Shown here one piece after another: positions 17,927-25,554 of a stretch of 64,000 bases of DNA. Source of the stretch: an uncultured Clostridia bacterium. Its GTDB lineage: Bacteria > Bacillota > Clostridia > Christensenellales > Aristaeellaceae. Both the position numbers and the translations under genes were made by a program. The stretch covers positions 186,001 through 250,000 of the forward strand of contig CAMVEB010000001.1 of the NCBI GenBank assembly GCA_947166385.1, written 5' to 3'. The stretch's first letter is position 1; each line of letters starts with the position of its first letter. The notes beneath the pieces are model-generated. The model did no database searches. It worked only from the letters and a program-made list of their open reading frames with translations, and was not told the DNA's origin.

Positions 17927-18170
17927 TCCTTTCGGAATAATGGAAAAACAACAGGCCGACAGATCTCTGTCGGTCTGTTGTCAGTGTTCAAAAAAACTTC
18001 TTCCCGATGAAATTGCGCTGACCCGGAAACTGATTAATCGCGGTGCTTCCCGTTTTTTCTGTCTTTCCTGTCTGGCTCGCCATTTTGAGTTGCCGGAATC
18101 CGCCCTGGAGGAGAAAATCCGCCAGTTCCGGGCGATGGGTTGTACACTTTTCCCGCCTGAGGATTCGTAA
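17919..18170 (+). CDS. Small Cys-rich (probably zinc-binding) protein
   Basis: An 83-residue protein whose reading frame overlaps the end of the GH27 gene by 8 bases. A Cys cluster CCQC at residues 19-22 and CLSC around residue 48 frame the segment LTRKLINRGASRFFCLSCLA, which suggests one zinc site; the C-terminal part predicts a helix (ESALEEKIRQFRAMGC). Similar short proteins with FxCxxCLAxHF occur in Firmicutes, but I cannot name a family or function. The first 18 residues lack conservation-like features, and the coding sequence for residues 11-21 is also a strong hairpin (see the terminator entry). Confidence 0.6.
   Translation: MADPFGIMEKQQADRSLSVCCQCSKKLLPDEIALTRKLINRGASRFFCLSCLARHFELPESALEEKIRQFRAMGCTLFPPEDS
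17944..17980 (-). terminator. Leftward rho-independent terminator inside the start of the Cys-rich gene
   Basis: Arms 17949-17962 and 17967-17980 pair over 14 positions (13 pairs plus one A/C mismatch when read leftward) around a 4-base loop, and are followed leftward by TTTTT (complement of 17944-17948). Rightward there is no T run. It would end leftward transcripts coming from the 18222-20141 gene about 240 bases after its stop. Confidence 0.6.
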
Positions 18171-18221
18171 GATACGCTGCATTCCCGATCGGGCATCCGC
18201 CGTTCATCCGTGTCCAGGACC

Positions 18222-20141
18222 TTACGGTATGTATTTCAGGTCAATCTGTTTTACATTTCCCGCCGTATTCAGCAGATACTCCAGCTGAACCCAATGGCTC
18301 TCTATGGGATACCGGTAACGGATGATTTTTTCACCGTTTTCCTGCACCCAGATTTTTCCGGTACCGTCGTTTGTGGAATAGAGGCCCCTGTTTCCGCTTT
18401 TACTCTCCACCTGCTGCATATCTTTGAATTTGTCAACCACATACTGGCCTGTATCCCCGACCTGCGTTCCCCGCGGGCCGTTCAGTGCGTCTGTGGTTCG
18501 GAAACAGACTTCAACCAGCACCCAGTTCTTCCGTGTCAGGTTCATGACAGCATATCCCCATGGATAGTCAAACCTTCTGCACTCTGTTTCAAAGCCATCG
18601 CTTTGTACAGTCCCGGCCGGTGTTCCCTCCCCGTATGTTTCCATGAACTCAAGCTGCGTTGTCTGGTTGATCCGCAGTTTATCAACGGTATCCTCTGCCG
18701 TAAAAGCTGTTTTGGGTTTCGGATTCGCTTCGATTTTATATTTGACTTCCAGCATATTGGATAGTTTCCGGTAACGGTTTACGGCGATCGCTTTCAGCGT
18801 AACCCAGCCGTTTGGCAGCAGAATCGGATCTCCGTTGAAAATCGGGCTGTCTGAATCCGGAATAGATCCGTCTACAGTATAGTAAATGACAATACTGGTA
18901 TCTTTCTCGTCATCCAGCCCGGGTTTGAGTCGCACTCGCTGGCTGGTTTTATATGTGTTCGGTGCCAGGGTGGCCCGTGGGGTTTGCGGTGACGGCATGA
19001 TGATTTTATAAGTGCCGCGGAGTTCGTCTGAAACCAGTTCCCCGTGGACGCAGACCGCGCGCATATTGTAGATTCCTTCGTCCAGTTCCACGCCCTCGGG
19101 TGTCGCCAGAATCCCGTCTTCCGGAAGCTTGGCTTCATCGTTGAAAGTAAAGTAGATATCATACCCCTGGTAGGAAGTAAAACGAAGCGTCTTTTTTTCC
19201 TCATAGTAGGCCGCTGTCCAGTTTACCTCCGGCGGACTTGGCAGCAGATCATTTCGCTGTGTCTGGAAGGTGCTGTCCTGTGTCTGTTCATATGCTTTTT
19301 TCATCAGTTCGGCTGCCTTGGCCAGATCGCCTTCCGCCTGTCTGTTCTGAAGAATCCGAATATGGTTGACATAAGCTTCCGTTCTGGAAGGCGTCTTTGT
19401 ATAAATCTCTTCATACAATGCGGCTGCGTCCTCGATCCGGCCGGCTGCTTCATAGGCGTTTCCAAGCATCAACAGTCCGTCTACGTCGATTACTTCTTCC
19501 GCTTCATCCTGCTTTTTCGCTTTTTCAAAGCATTCAATGGCTCGGTCCACATTTCCCTGGTCCATCATCTCGTCACCGACAGCCCATAAAGCGGTGGAAT
19601 TTGCCTCCATCCCGATCCTTGCCATCATCCGCTGACCGGCATTGGTTTTCTTCAGGAAGAGCCATCCGCCTCCGATCAGAAGAAGGAACGCAATGATACA
19701 GAGAATGGAAACTTTGATCCAGTTGACCATTCTCCGTTTGCTGCCGTTTGCATGTGTGGCGAGATATTTCTGCGCAGTCTCTTCGTCGGCCCCTTCGTCA
19801 TATACGCTTCGTCTTCTTCTGTCAAATATCGGTCCGGGTTCTTCCTGCTCTTCCTCCATCTCCAGGCCGATCACAGGTGTTTCTGTTTCTCTCCTGGTAT
19901 CGCGGATTGCCGGCATCTCTATGGTGGCATGGCTGGCGCCGCTGCGTCTCCGCTGTCTGTTCTCTTCTGCGGTTGTGGGAGCCGCAGGCCTGCCTCTGAC
20001 CGCTTCGCGTGCACGTTTCCCCTGGCGGATCGCTTCGACGCCTTCCTTTTTAAAGCCCGATTCCTGCCGGAGAATCTCCCCGCATTCAGGGCATACATTC
20101 TCTTCTTTTTCAGCATAATACCCGCATCTGGGACACAGCAT
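18222..20141 (-). CDS. Zinc-ribbon membrane protein with TPR and chitobiase-C-terminal-like domains
   Basis: A 639-residue protein. An N-terminal zinc ribbon has Cys at 3, 6, 17 and 20 (CPRCG...CPECG), then a charged, low-complexity cytoplasmic region, and a membrane segment at about 143-165 (IKVSILCIIAFLLLIGGGW). Outside are TPR-like helices (about 185-290: AIECFEKAKKQ, GNAYEAAGRIEDAAALYEE), then a beta region with a chitobiase/hexosaminidase C-terminal type domain near 395-475 (YYTVDGSIPDSDSPIF, LKAIAVN), and a unique 160-residue C-terminal domain. A perfect AAAGGAGGTGA precedes the ATG. It is the last gene of a leftward operon and probably acts in envelope sensing or assembly; the exact role is unknown. 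Confidence 0.8.
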   Translation of the reverse strand: MLCPRCGYYAEKEENVCPECGEILRQESGFKKEGVEAIRQGKRAREAVRGRPAAPTTAEENRQRRRSGASHATIEMPAIRDTRRETETPVIGLEMEEEQEEPGPIFDRRRRSVYDEGADEETAQKYLATHANGSKRRMVNWIKVSILCIIAFLLLIGGGWLFLKKTNAGQRMMARIGMEANSTALWAVGDEMMDQGNVDRAIECFEKAKKQDEAEEVIDVDGLLMLGNAYEAAGRIEDAAALYEEIYTKTPSRTEAYVNHIRILQNRQAEGDLAKAAELMKKAYEQTQDSTFQTQRNDLLPSPPEVNWTAAYYEEKKTLRFTSYQGYDIYFTFNDEAKLPEDGILATPEGVELDEGIYNMRAVCVHGELVSDELRGTYKIIMPSPQTPRATLAPNTYKTSQRVRLKPGLDDEKDTSIVIYYTVDGSIPDSDSPIFNGDPILLPNGWVTLKAIAVNRYRKLSNMLEVKYKIEANPKPKTAFTAEDTVDKLRINQTTQLEFMETYGEGTPAGTVQSDGFETECRRFDYPWGYAVMNLTRKNWVLVEVCFRTTDALNGPRGTQVGDTGQYVVDKFKDMQQVESKSGNRGLYSTNDGTGKIWVQENGEKIIRYRYPIESHWVQLEYLLNTAGNVKQIDLKYIP

Positions 20142-20175
20142 CTCCGGTCACCTCCTTTGGCTTCCCCGTGATCAG

Positions 20176-21012
20176 TCACGTCCTGTCCAGGTCTCGCAGT
20201 GCTTCATACTCCGGATCATCATCGTATTCCCGTTCCGGGCATACACCGCCTAGTTCTTCAATCGCATTCCTGATTTCAATGAATGTCAGATATGGCAGTT
20301 TTGGATCCTTTGCTGCTTCTGTCAGTTCCGGAAGGGCCCGGTCATCTCCAATCTTGGCCAGGTATCCGGCAAACAGGGCACGGCGTGCCGGCTTTTCCCG
20401 GAACAGTCTTAACGCCAGCCGGAAGGTGGCCTCCTGAACGGGGTAATGAGTCAGCACCTCCAGCAACGCTTCCTGTCCGGCGTCATTTGCCTTCCCCAGC
20501 ACCTGCAGGATCGGCTGTACCACGCTTTCTCCCATTACGCTCAGGCTTTCCAGAGCATTGTCTTTCAGTTCGTCCTTTGGCTGTCTGTCCAGCTGCCAGT
20601 TGATATACAGCATTTTCGGCAGTGTGCTGTCCATCTCCCGCAGCAGTTCAATTGCTGTCATCTTGGCCTCTTCTTCCGCCTCTTCATCCTTCAGCAGTTC
20701 CAGCAGCCTTTTCTCGCATGGTTTCCCAACAAAGGTGATCTGCTCCAGCAGCGGATCCGGCAGCGGCACGCCTGCTGAGCAGTAGGCATGCATCCAGTCA
20801 ACCAGAACTTTGGGATCCTCAAATTGAGTAAAGTATGAACCTGGTGTCACACTTCCGAGCCATTTGGCCCGTGTGTTCAGGAATGTCATATAGATCCGCG
20901 GCATATCGGCTTCCATTTCATCAAAGTTCCGGTATTCTTCCTGGTGCCGTTTCATCCATTCAGAGGTAAACTCGGCAAAATGTTCGTCAAAATTCAGGAT
21001 AGGCATGTTCAT
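20176..21012 (-). CDS. HEAT-repeat-like cytoplasmic protein
   Basis: A 278-residue soluble protein. The N-terminal ~100 residues are a mixed helical domain, and residues ~105-265 consist of repeated ~35-residue helical pairs (KDNALESLSVMGESVVQPILQ, QEALLEVLTHYPVQEATFRL, ARRALFAGYLAKIGDDRALPEL), the pattern of HEAT or ARM repeats that act as protein-binding scaffolds. No enzymatic motif is visible. It lies 2 bases after hslO and 34 bases before the zinc-ribbon/TPR gene, so it is probably co-expressed with both. Partner unknown. Confidence 0.75.
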   Translation of the reverse strand: MNMPILNFDEHFAEFTSEWMKRHQEEYRNFDEMEADMPRIYMTFLNTRAKWLGSVTPGSYFTQFEDPKVLVDWMHAYCSAGVPLPDPLLEQITFVGKPCEKRLLELLKDEEAEEEAKMTAIELLREMDSTLPKMLYINWQLDRQPKDELKDNALESLSVMGESVVQPILQVLGKANDAGQEALLEVLTHYPVQEATFRLALRLFREKPARRALFAGYLAKIGDDRALPELTEAAKDPKLPYLTFIEIRNAIEELGGVCPEREYDDDPEYEALRDLDRT

Positions 21013-21014
21013 GG

Positions 21015-21911
21015 TTATTCTTTCCCTCCTGTTGCTCCGGCACTGTTCATCAGTTCGATCAGTTCTTCCCTGGTGAATCGGTAGCAGTTATGGCAGAAAT
21101 GGCACACCAGCTCTGCTTGTCCGTCTTCTTGGATCAGACTGTTCAGATCCTTCCTTCCAAGAGAGATCAATGCCTTTTCCATCCGGTTCCTGCTGCAGGT
21201 GCACCGGTAGTCCAACGGTGTTTTCTCGAGAATTCTGGGATTCATTCCACGGAACCAGTCTTCACACAGCTGTTCAATGGGGGCAAAGGTCATCTCCCTG
21301 CTGATATCGGCAAACATGGGGCTGCGAAGTTCCAGCTGATCAATCACCTCATCCGGACAGCCCGGCATCGGTTGAATCAGCAGTCCTCCGGCTTTCAGGA
21401 CAGTCTCTTCCGTGACCAGCACGCCCAGAGCAACAAGGCTCGGCTGCTGTTCTGAAACGGTGAAATAATTCGCGAAATCCATAGCTATTTCACCGCTGAC
21501 CAGTTCGCTTTGCCCGATATAGTTTTTCTTCAGTCCCAGGTCCTTGATAACGCTCATTCTGCCCTGGTGTCCGACGGCTCCTCCGACGTCCAGTTTTCCG
21601 TCTTCCCTCAGAGGAAGCACCACCCGGGGATCATCCGCGCAGGCCCGCACATGACCATGATCTGCCACCGCAACAATCGTCCCCATAGGGCCGTCACCCT
21701 TCAGAGAAACCGTGACTGATTCATCCTCGCCTTTCATCATAATCCCAAGCATAAGGGTTCCCGTGATCAGCCGGCCCAGTGCAGCTGTGCAGACCGGCGT
21801 TGATCCGTGGATGTCCGCGCATCGCTGAACAGTCTTTGTTGTTTCGCACAGCATCACCCGTACCTGACCGTCGCACAGGTCTATCTGAAGCATTTCATCC
21901 CTGTCTGCCAT
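21015..21911 (-). CDS. hslO: Redox-regulated chaperone Hsp33
   Basis: A 298-residue heat-shock chaperone that is switched on by oxidation. The zinc-binding redox switch at the C-terminus is complete: CTC near residue 240 and CHFC about 30 residues later (the family pattern is CxC...CxxC), with an extra Cys after CHFC. The N-terminal domain carries the family blocks ALGRLITGTLMLG and GDGPMGTIVAVADHG. I chose the ATG at 21911 because AGGAG lies 7 bases upstream; an in-frame GTG at 21929 overlaps the preceding gene. It belongs to the leftward run from the YesL-type gene. Confidence 0.93.
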   Translation of the reverse strand: MADRDEMLQIDLCDGQVRVMLCETTKTVQRCADIHGSTPVCTAALGRLITGTLMLGIMMKGEDESVTVSLKGDGPMGTIVAVADHGHVRACADDPRVVLPLREDGKLDVGGAVGHQGRMSVIKDLGLKKNYIGQSELVSGEIAMDFANYFTVSEQQPSLVALGVLVTEETVLKAGGLLIQPMPGCPDEVIDQLELRSPMFADISREMTFAPIEQLCEDWFRGMNPRILEKTPLDYRCTCSRNRMEKALISLGRKDLNSLIQEDGQAELVCHFCHNCYRFTREELIELMNSAGATGGKE

Positions 21912-21925
21912 TTTTCCGCTCCTGT

Positions 21926-22672
21926 TCACTCTTCTTCCCGCGTTGCGGCAATATGCCAGCGCTGGTTATTCTCTGCTGCCGTGTTCAGCGTATAATCCCC
22001 GTACATGCTCACTGCCCGGAATCCAGCATGCCACAGGGTTTCTTTCAGCGTCTTCGGATCCCAGGCCCGTTGCCGCTGGTGCTCCTCGATCCGGCGGTAT
22101 CGGCCGTCCTCCTCTTTCACAAAGAAGCAAAGATCCAGCGCCACCGTCTGGTGTTTCTCGTTCCATGTGTTCTGCCAGAGATAGGTGATTTCTTCCCGGT
22201 CTTCCCACATCAGCTCACCGCATAGGATCTTCTGCAGTTTGTAGGGCGTGGAGATGTCAAAAACAAGGGCCCCGCCGGGACGCACAGCCCGGTGCGCGGC
22301 GCGGAAAAAGCTCAGCAGATCTTCTTCTGTCAGCAGATAGTTCACCCCATCGCACGTAGCCAGCACAGCATCCATTGGGCGATGCAGATTCAGTGCTCGC
22401 ATATCCTGTCGCACAAAAGGCATCGCGATCCCCATCTTCCTGGATTTCTGCGCCGCCTGCCACAGCATCTCCTGGCTCAGGTCAACACCCGTCATCTGGA
22501 ATCCGCGCCTGTACAGGGGAATCGTCAGTCCCCCTGTGCCGCACGCACATTCGCAGATCTTCCCTTCCCGGACGCCATAAATCGAAAGCAGGCGGGTATA
22601 ATAATCCGCCCAGCTTTCATAGTCCACGTCGTTCATTAATTCATCATACAATTCGGCAAAGGCCTGATACAT
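21926..22672 (-). CDS. Class I SAM-dependent methyltransferase
   Basis: A 248-residue methyltransferase. The SAM-binding motif I is CECACGTGGLTIPL near residue 40, with the acidic residue of motif II in TGVDLSQEML. DAVLATCDGVNYLL and RAVRPGGALVFDIS give motifs IV and V. The substrate is not evident: the sequence is of the generic YqeM/TylM kind found near rsfS in some Firmicutes, but that context is absent here. It starts 2 bases after the YesL-type gene and ends 14 bases before hslO. Confidence 0.85.
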   Translation of the reverse strand: MYQAFAELYDELMNDVDYESWADYYTRLLSIYGVREGKICECACGTGGLTIPLYRRGFQMTGVDLSQEMLWQAAQKSRKMGIAMPFVRQDMRALNLHRPMDAVLATCDGVNYLLTEEDLLSFFRAAHRAVRPGGALVFDISTPYKLQKILCGELMWEDREEITYLWQNTWNEKHQTVALDLCFFVKEEDGRYRRIEEHQRQRAWDPKTLKETLWHAGFRAVSMYGDYTLNTAAENNQRWHIAATREEE

Positions 22673-22674
22673 CG

Positions 22675-23718
22675 TTATTTTTCCGTCTCTTCCTCTTTCA
22701 CTTCGTCGTCTTCATCCTCATCGTCATCCTCTTCCCGCAGGCCCTGGTTGACTTTGGCCCCTTCAATCCGGGAATTGATAAAGCGGTCGAACACGGCATT
22801 GGTGTAGCTGGCTGTAATAAACCGGCTCAGTCCGAATCCGATAATGATATAGTATGCCATGAGGAGAACCATTGCCAGCATGACTTCCAGCCCGAAAAAC
22901 CATACCGCAGCAGCGGTAATCAGGACCGGAAGACAGTGCAGCAGCCGGATTCCGATACTGAAGGGCAGCCGTGCAATCCCCAGCAGCAGGCCGTTTCTCA
23001 TGACATCCTTCAGTTTCAGATCGTATGTCACCGTCAGCGGGTGCATATAGGTGATGCTGATCGCCCAGATGATGCCAACCAGGACCAGCAGGACCCGCGG
23101 CACAATCATAATCGCATTGGTTTCCGCCATGTTGCCGTATGTAATCCATCCCTGGAAAAGCAGCAGCGGCAGGGCCCCTGTCAGGGTGCTCAGCACCAGC
23201 GGATATTTCCAGTTGGCTTTCACGGCGTCCTTGAAGTCGCTCCAGATAAAAGCATGCTCATCCCGGGCCCAGTTTCTCATCACATAGCTCATTCCGGCGG
23301 TAAAGGGCCCGGTGATGGCAATGCAGGGGATCAGCCACAGCAGCATATAGAAGACAGAGTTGTAAAGGTATCCGCGGAGGTTCACATCCTCCTTCTTCAG
23401 TTCGTTGTACTGCTCTTCGGTAATTGTTACTTCCTGCTCAGCATCTTTGACAATCTGAACGTAGCCCGCATAGTCATTTTCCTGAATCATCACAACCTGG
23501 CTCAGGTTGGAGTAAATTTTGCTTGTCGACAGAAGAAGTACAAGCATTGCGGGAAGCCATACCACCATATACAGCAGGTTCAGTCTGCAAATGCCGCTGA
23601 GCCGTGTCCTGAGAGTATCCCAGAACAGCTGCATCCGGGTTTCCGGCATATCATCCTTCCGGAAATCTCCTTTTCCGCTCTTCCCGTAGTAGTAGTTGTT
23701 CATCATTCTGCCAAACAT
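22675..23718 (-). CDS. YesL/DUF624-like multi-pass membrane protein
   Basis: A 347-residue protein with about six membrane segments (for example LLYMVVWLPAMLVLLLS near 50, MLLWLIPCIAITGPF near 125, VLLVLVGIIWAISI near 215, and ITAAAVWFFGLEVMLAMVLL near 270) and a very acidic C-terminal tail (EEDDDEDEDDEVKEE). ITGPFTAGMSYVMRNWARDEHAFIWSDF is the DUF624/YesL signature. YesL-type proteins often lie near carbohydrate transport genes, but their function is unknown. It heads the group with the methyltransferase, hslO and the HEAT-like gene. Confidence 0.8.
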   Translation of the reverse strand: MFGRMMNNYYYGKSGKGDFRKDDMPETRMQLFWDTLRTRLSGICRLNLLYMVVWLPAMLVLLLSTSKIYSNLSQVVMIQENDYAGYVQIVKDAEQEVTITEEQYNELKKEDVNLRGYLYNSVFYMLLWLIPCIAITGPFTAGMSYVMRNWARDEHAFIWSDFKDAVKANWKYPLVLSTLTGALPLLLFQGWITYGNMAETNAIMIVPRVLLVLVGIIWAISITYMHPLTVTYDLKLKDVMRNGLLLGIARLPFSIGIRLLHCLPVLITAAAVWFFGLEVMLAMVLLMAYYIIIGFGLSRFITASYTNAVFDRFINSRIEGAKVNQGLREEDDDEDEDDEVKEEETEK

Positions 23719-23763
23719 TGCAAAAACCCCCGTTTCCGGAATATTTTCCCGGATTTGATTATC

Positions 23764-25482
23764 TTATGCCATCAGCGCTTTGCTGGCTTCGCACAGTTTC
23801 TCGTTCAGCGCGTTTGCCGCATCCTGTTCCCTGTCGTTGGAATTCACATACAGTTTGATCTTCGGCTCGGTGCCGGAGGGCCGTACGCAAACCCAGCATC
23901 CTTTTTCCAGTTCAAAGTACAGCACATCGGAAACCGGCAGCCCGGTGGGCTCTTCCCGGCCGTTTTCTGTCCGAATGCCCTTCAGGTAATCACGGACAGC
24001 TGTCACTTTCAGTCCGGCAATTTCCTTCGGCGGATTGTTCCGCAGTCCAGCCATGATTTCCTTCATCCGGGTCAGTCCGTCCTTTCCCGGCAGCGTGGTG
24101 GAAACCACTTTCTCCACAAAATATCCGTATTCGCGGAAAATGTCCTGTACCCGGTCATACAGGGTAATTCCTTCTGCCATGCAGGCGCAGGCCACTTCAC
24201 TGATCAGCAGACTGGCGTTTACGCCGTCTTTGTCCCGCACGAACGTGCTGCTCAGGAAGCCGTAGCTTTCCTCAAATCCGAACAGGAAAGTGTGGTCTCC
24301 CTTGTCCATGAACTGCTGGATCTTCTCGCCGATGAATTTGAATCCGGTCAGCGTTTCAAAAATGGAGATACCGAAACTCTCGCAGATCCGGTTTGCCAGG
24401 CTGGTGGAGACGATACTCTTCACCGCTGCTCCGTCTTTCGGAAGTTTCCCGGCCTTCTGGAGACTGCTCAGAATATAGTGCAGCATGACACAGCCGATCT
24501 GGTTTCCGCTCAGCAGGTGCCATTCGCCCTGTCCGTCCTTCACAGCAACGCCCAAGCGGTCGCAGTCCGGATCGGTCGCGAAGATCACGCTTGCCCCGAC
24601 CTGAGCCGCCAGCTTGAATGCCAGCTCGTACGCGCCCGGATCTTCCGGGTTCGGCACCTTGATGGTGCTGAAGTTCGGATCCGGCATTTCCTGTTCTTTG
24701 ACCACTGCCACATTCGTCAGTCCGATTTCCTTCAGCAGGCGGCGAACCGGCACATTGCCGCTTCCGTGCAAAGGAGTATAGACGATATTGAGCTTTGATC
24801 CTTCGTTTTTCAGCAGTTCCGGATTGATGCTCAGCGTCTTGACCTGAGCGATATAGTCGTCGTCCACTTCCTTGTTGCCGATATACTTCAGCAGTCCTTT
24901 GTCCAGAGCTTCCTGCTCGTCCATCAGTTTGCATTCGGTGTACGCCGTTGCCCGGATGACCTTGGTGATACCTTCTGCCGCTTCGGGACCGACCTGGGCG
25001 CCGTCCTCGCCGTACACCTTGTATCCGTTGTATTGGGGTGGATTATGGCTCGCCGTGATGACAACGCCGGCAATCGCCTTCAGGTGGCGGACCGCATAGC
25101 TCAGGATCGGAACAGGTCGCAGCGCGTCAAACAGGAAGGCCGGAACGCCTTCCGCGCAGAGAACCAGCGCCGTGTCCTTCGCGAATTCGGCGCTGCAGCG
25201 GCGGCTGTCGTACGCAATCACGACGCCACGCTTTGCTTCTTCCGGCTTTTCCAGCAGGTACCCGGCCAGTCCTTTGGTGGCGCGGCGGACATTGTATTTG
25301 TTCATGCGGTTCATGCCGGCACCCAGCACACCGCGCATACCCGCCGTGCCAAAGCTGAGTTCTGTGTAAAACCGATCCTCGATTTCCTTTTCATCGTTCC
25401 GGATGGACTCAAGTTCCTGGACAGTTGTCTCGTCCGCATCAAAATCTTTCAGCCATTTTTCATAGTTTTCCCGGATCGTCAT
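23764..25482 (-). CDS. pgcA: Phosphoglucomutase / phosphomannomutase (alpha-D-phosphohexomutase)
   Basis: A 572-residue enzyme that interconverts glucose-1-phosphate and glucose-6-phosphate. The phosphoserine loop is ITASHNPPQYNGYKVYG near residue 145, the metal-binding loop DPDCDRLGV near residue 305, the sugar-binding loop FGFEESYGFL near residue 405, and the phosphate-binding loop RPSGTEPKIKLYV near the C-terminus. Length (about 570) matches the Bacillus PgcA group. Functionally it links glycogen phosphorylase output to glycolysis and UDP-glucose synthesis. It has its own strong promoter, whose -35 box lies inside the 3' end of the upstream gene. Confidence 0.95.
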   Translation of the reverse strand: MTIRENYEKWLKDFDADETTVQELESIRNDEKEIEDRFYTELSFGTAGMRGVLGAGMNRMNKYNVRRATKGLAGYLLEKPEEAKRGVVIAYDSRRCSAEFAKDTALVLCAEGVPAFLFDALRPVPILSYAVRHLKAIAGVVITASHNPPQYNGYKVYGEDGAQVGPEAAEGITKVIRATAYTECKLMDEQEALDKGLLKYIGNKEVDDDYIAQVKTLSINPELLKNEGSKLNIVYTPLHGSGNVPVRRLLKEIGLTNVAVVKEQEMPDPNFSTIKVPNPEDPGAYELAFKLAAQVGASVIFATDPDCDRLGVAVKDGQGEWHLLSGNQIGCVMLHYILSSLQKAGKLPKDGAAVKSIVSTSLANRICESFGISIFETLTGFKFIGEKIQQFMDKGDHTFLFGFEESYGFLSSTFVRDKDGVNASLLISEVACACMAEGITLYDRVQDIFREYGYFVEKVVSTTLPGKDGLTRMKEIMAGLRNNPPKEIAGLKVTAVRDYLKGIRTENGREEPTGLPVSDVLYFELEKGCWVCVRPSGTEPKIKLYVNSNDREQDAANALNEKLCEASKALMA

Positions 25483-25525
25483 AGCATAGACCGCCTTTCT
25501 GATTTAATGGATTACAGTTATATTT

Positions 25526-25554
25526 ATTATATGTGTGATTTGTTCATTTGACAA
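25526..25554 (-). promoter_or_regulatory. Promoter of the phosphoglucomutase gene
   Basis: Leftward TTGTCA (complement of 25549-25554), a 17-base spacer, and TATAAT (complement of 25526-25531). The -35 box overlaps the last codons of the transglutaminase gene, whose stop is at 25544-25546. Confidence 0.8.

Noticed and set aside
22375..24798. An 807-residue rightward open frame
   Set aside because: It crosses three well-supported leftward genes and has the His/Gln-rich composition of antisense translation.
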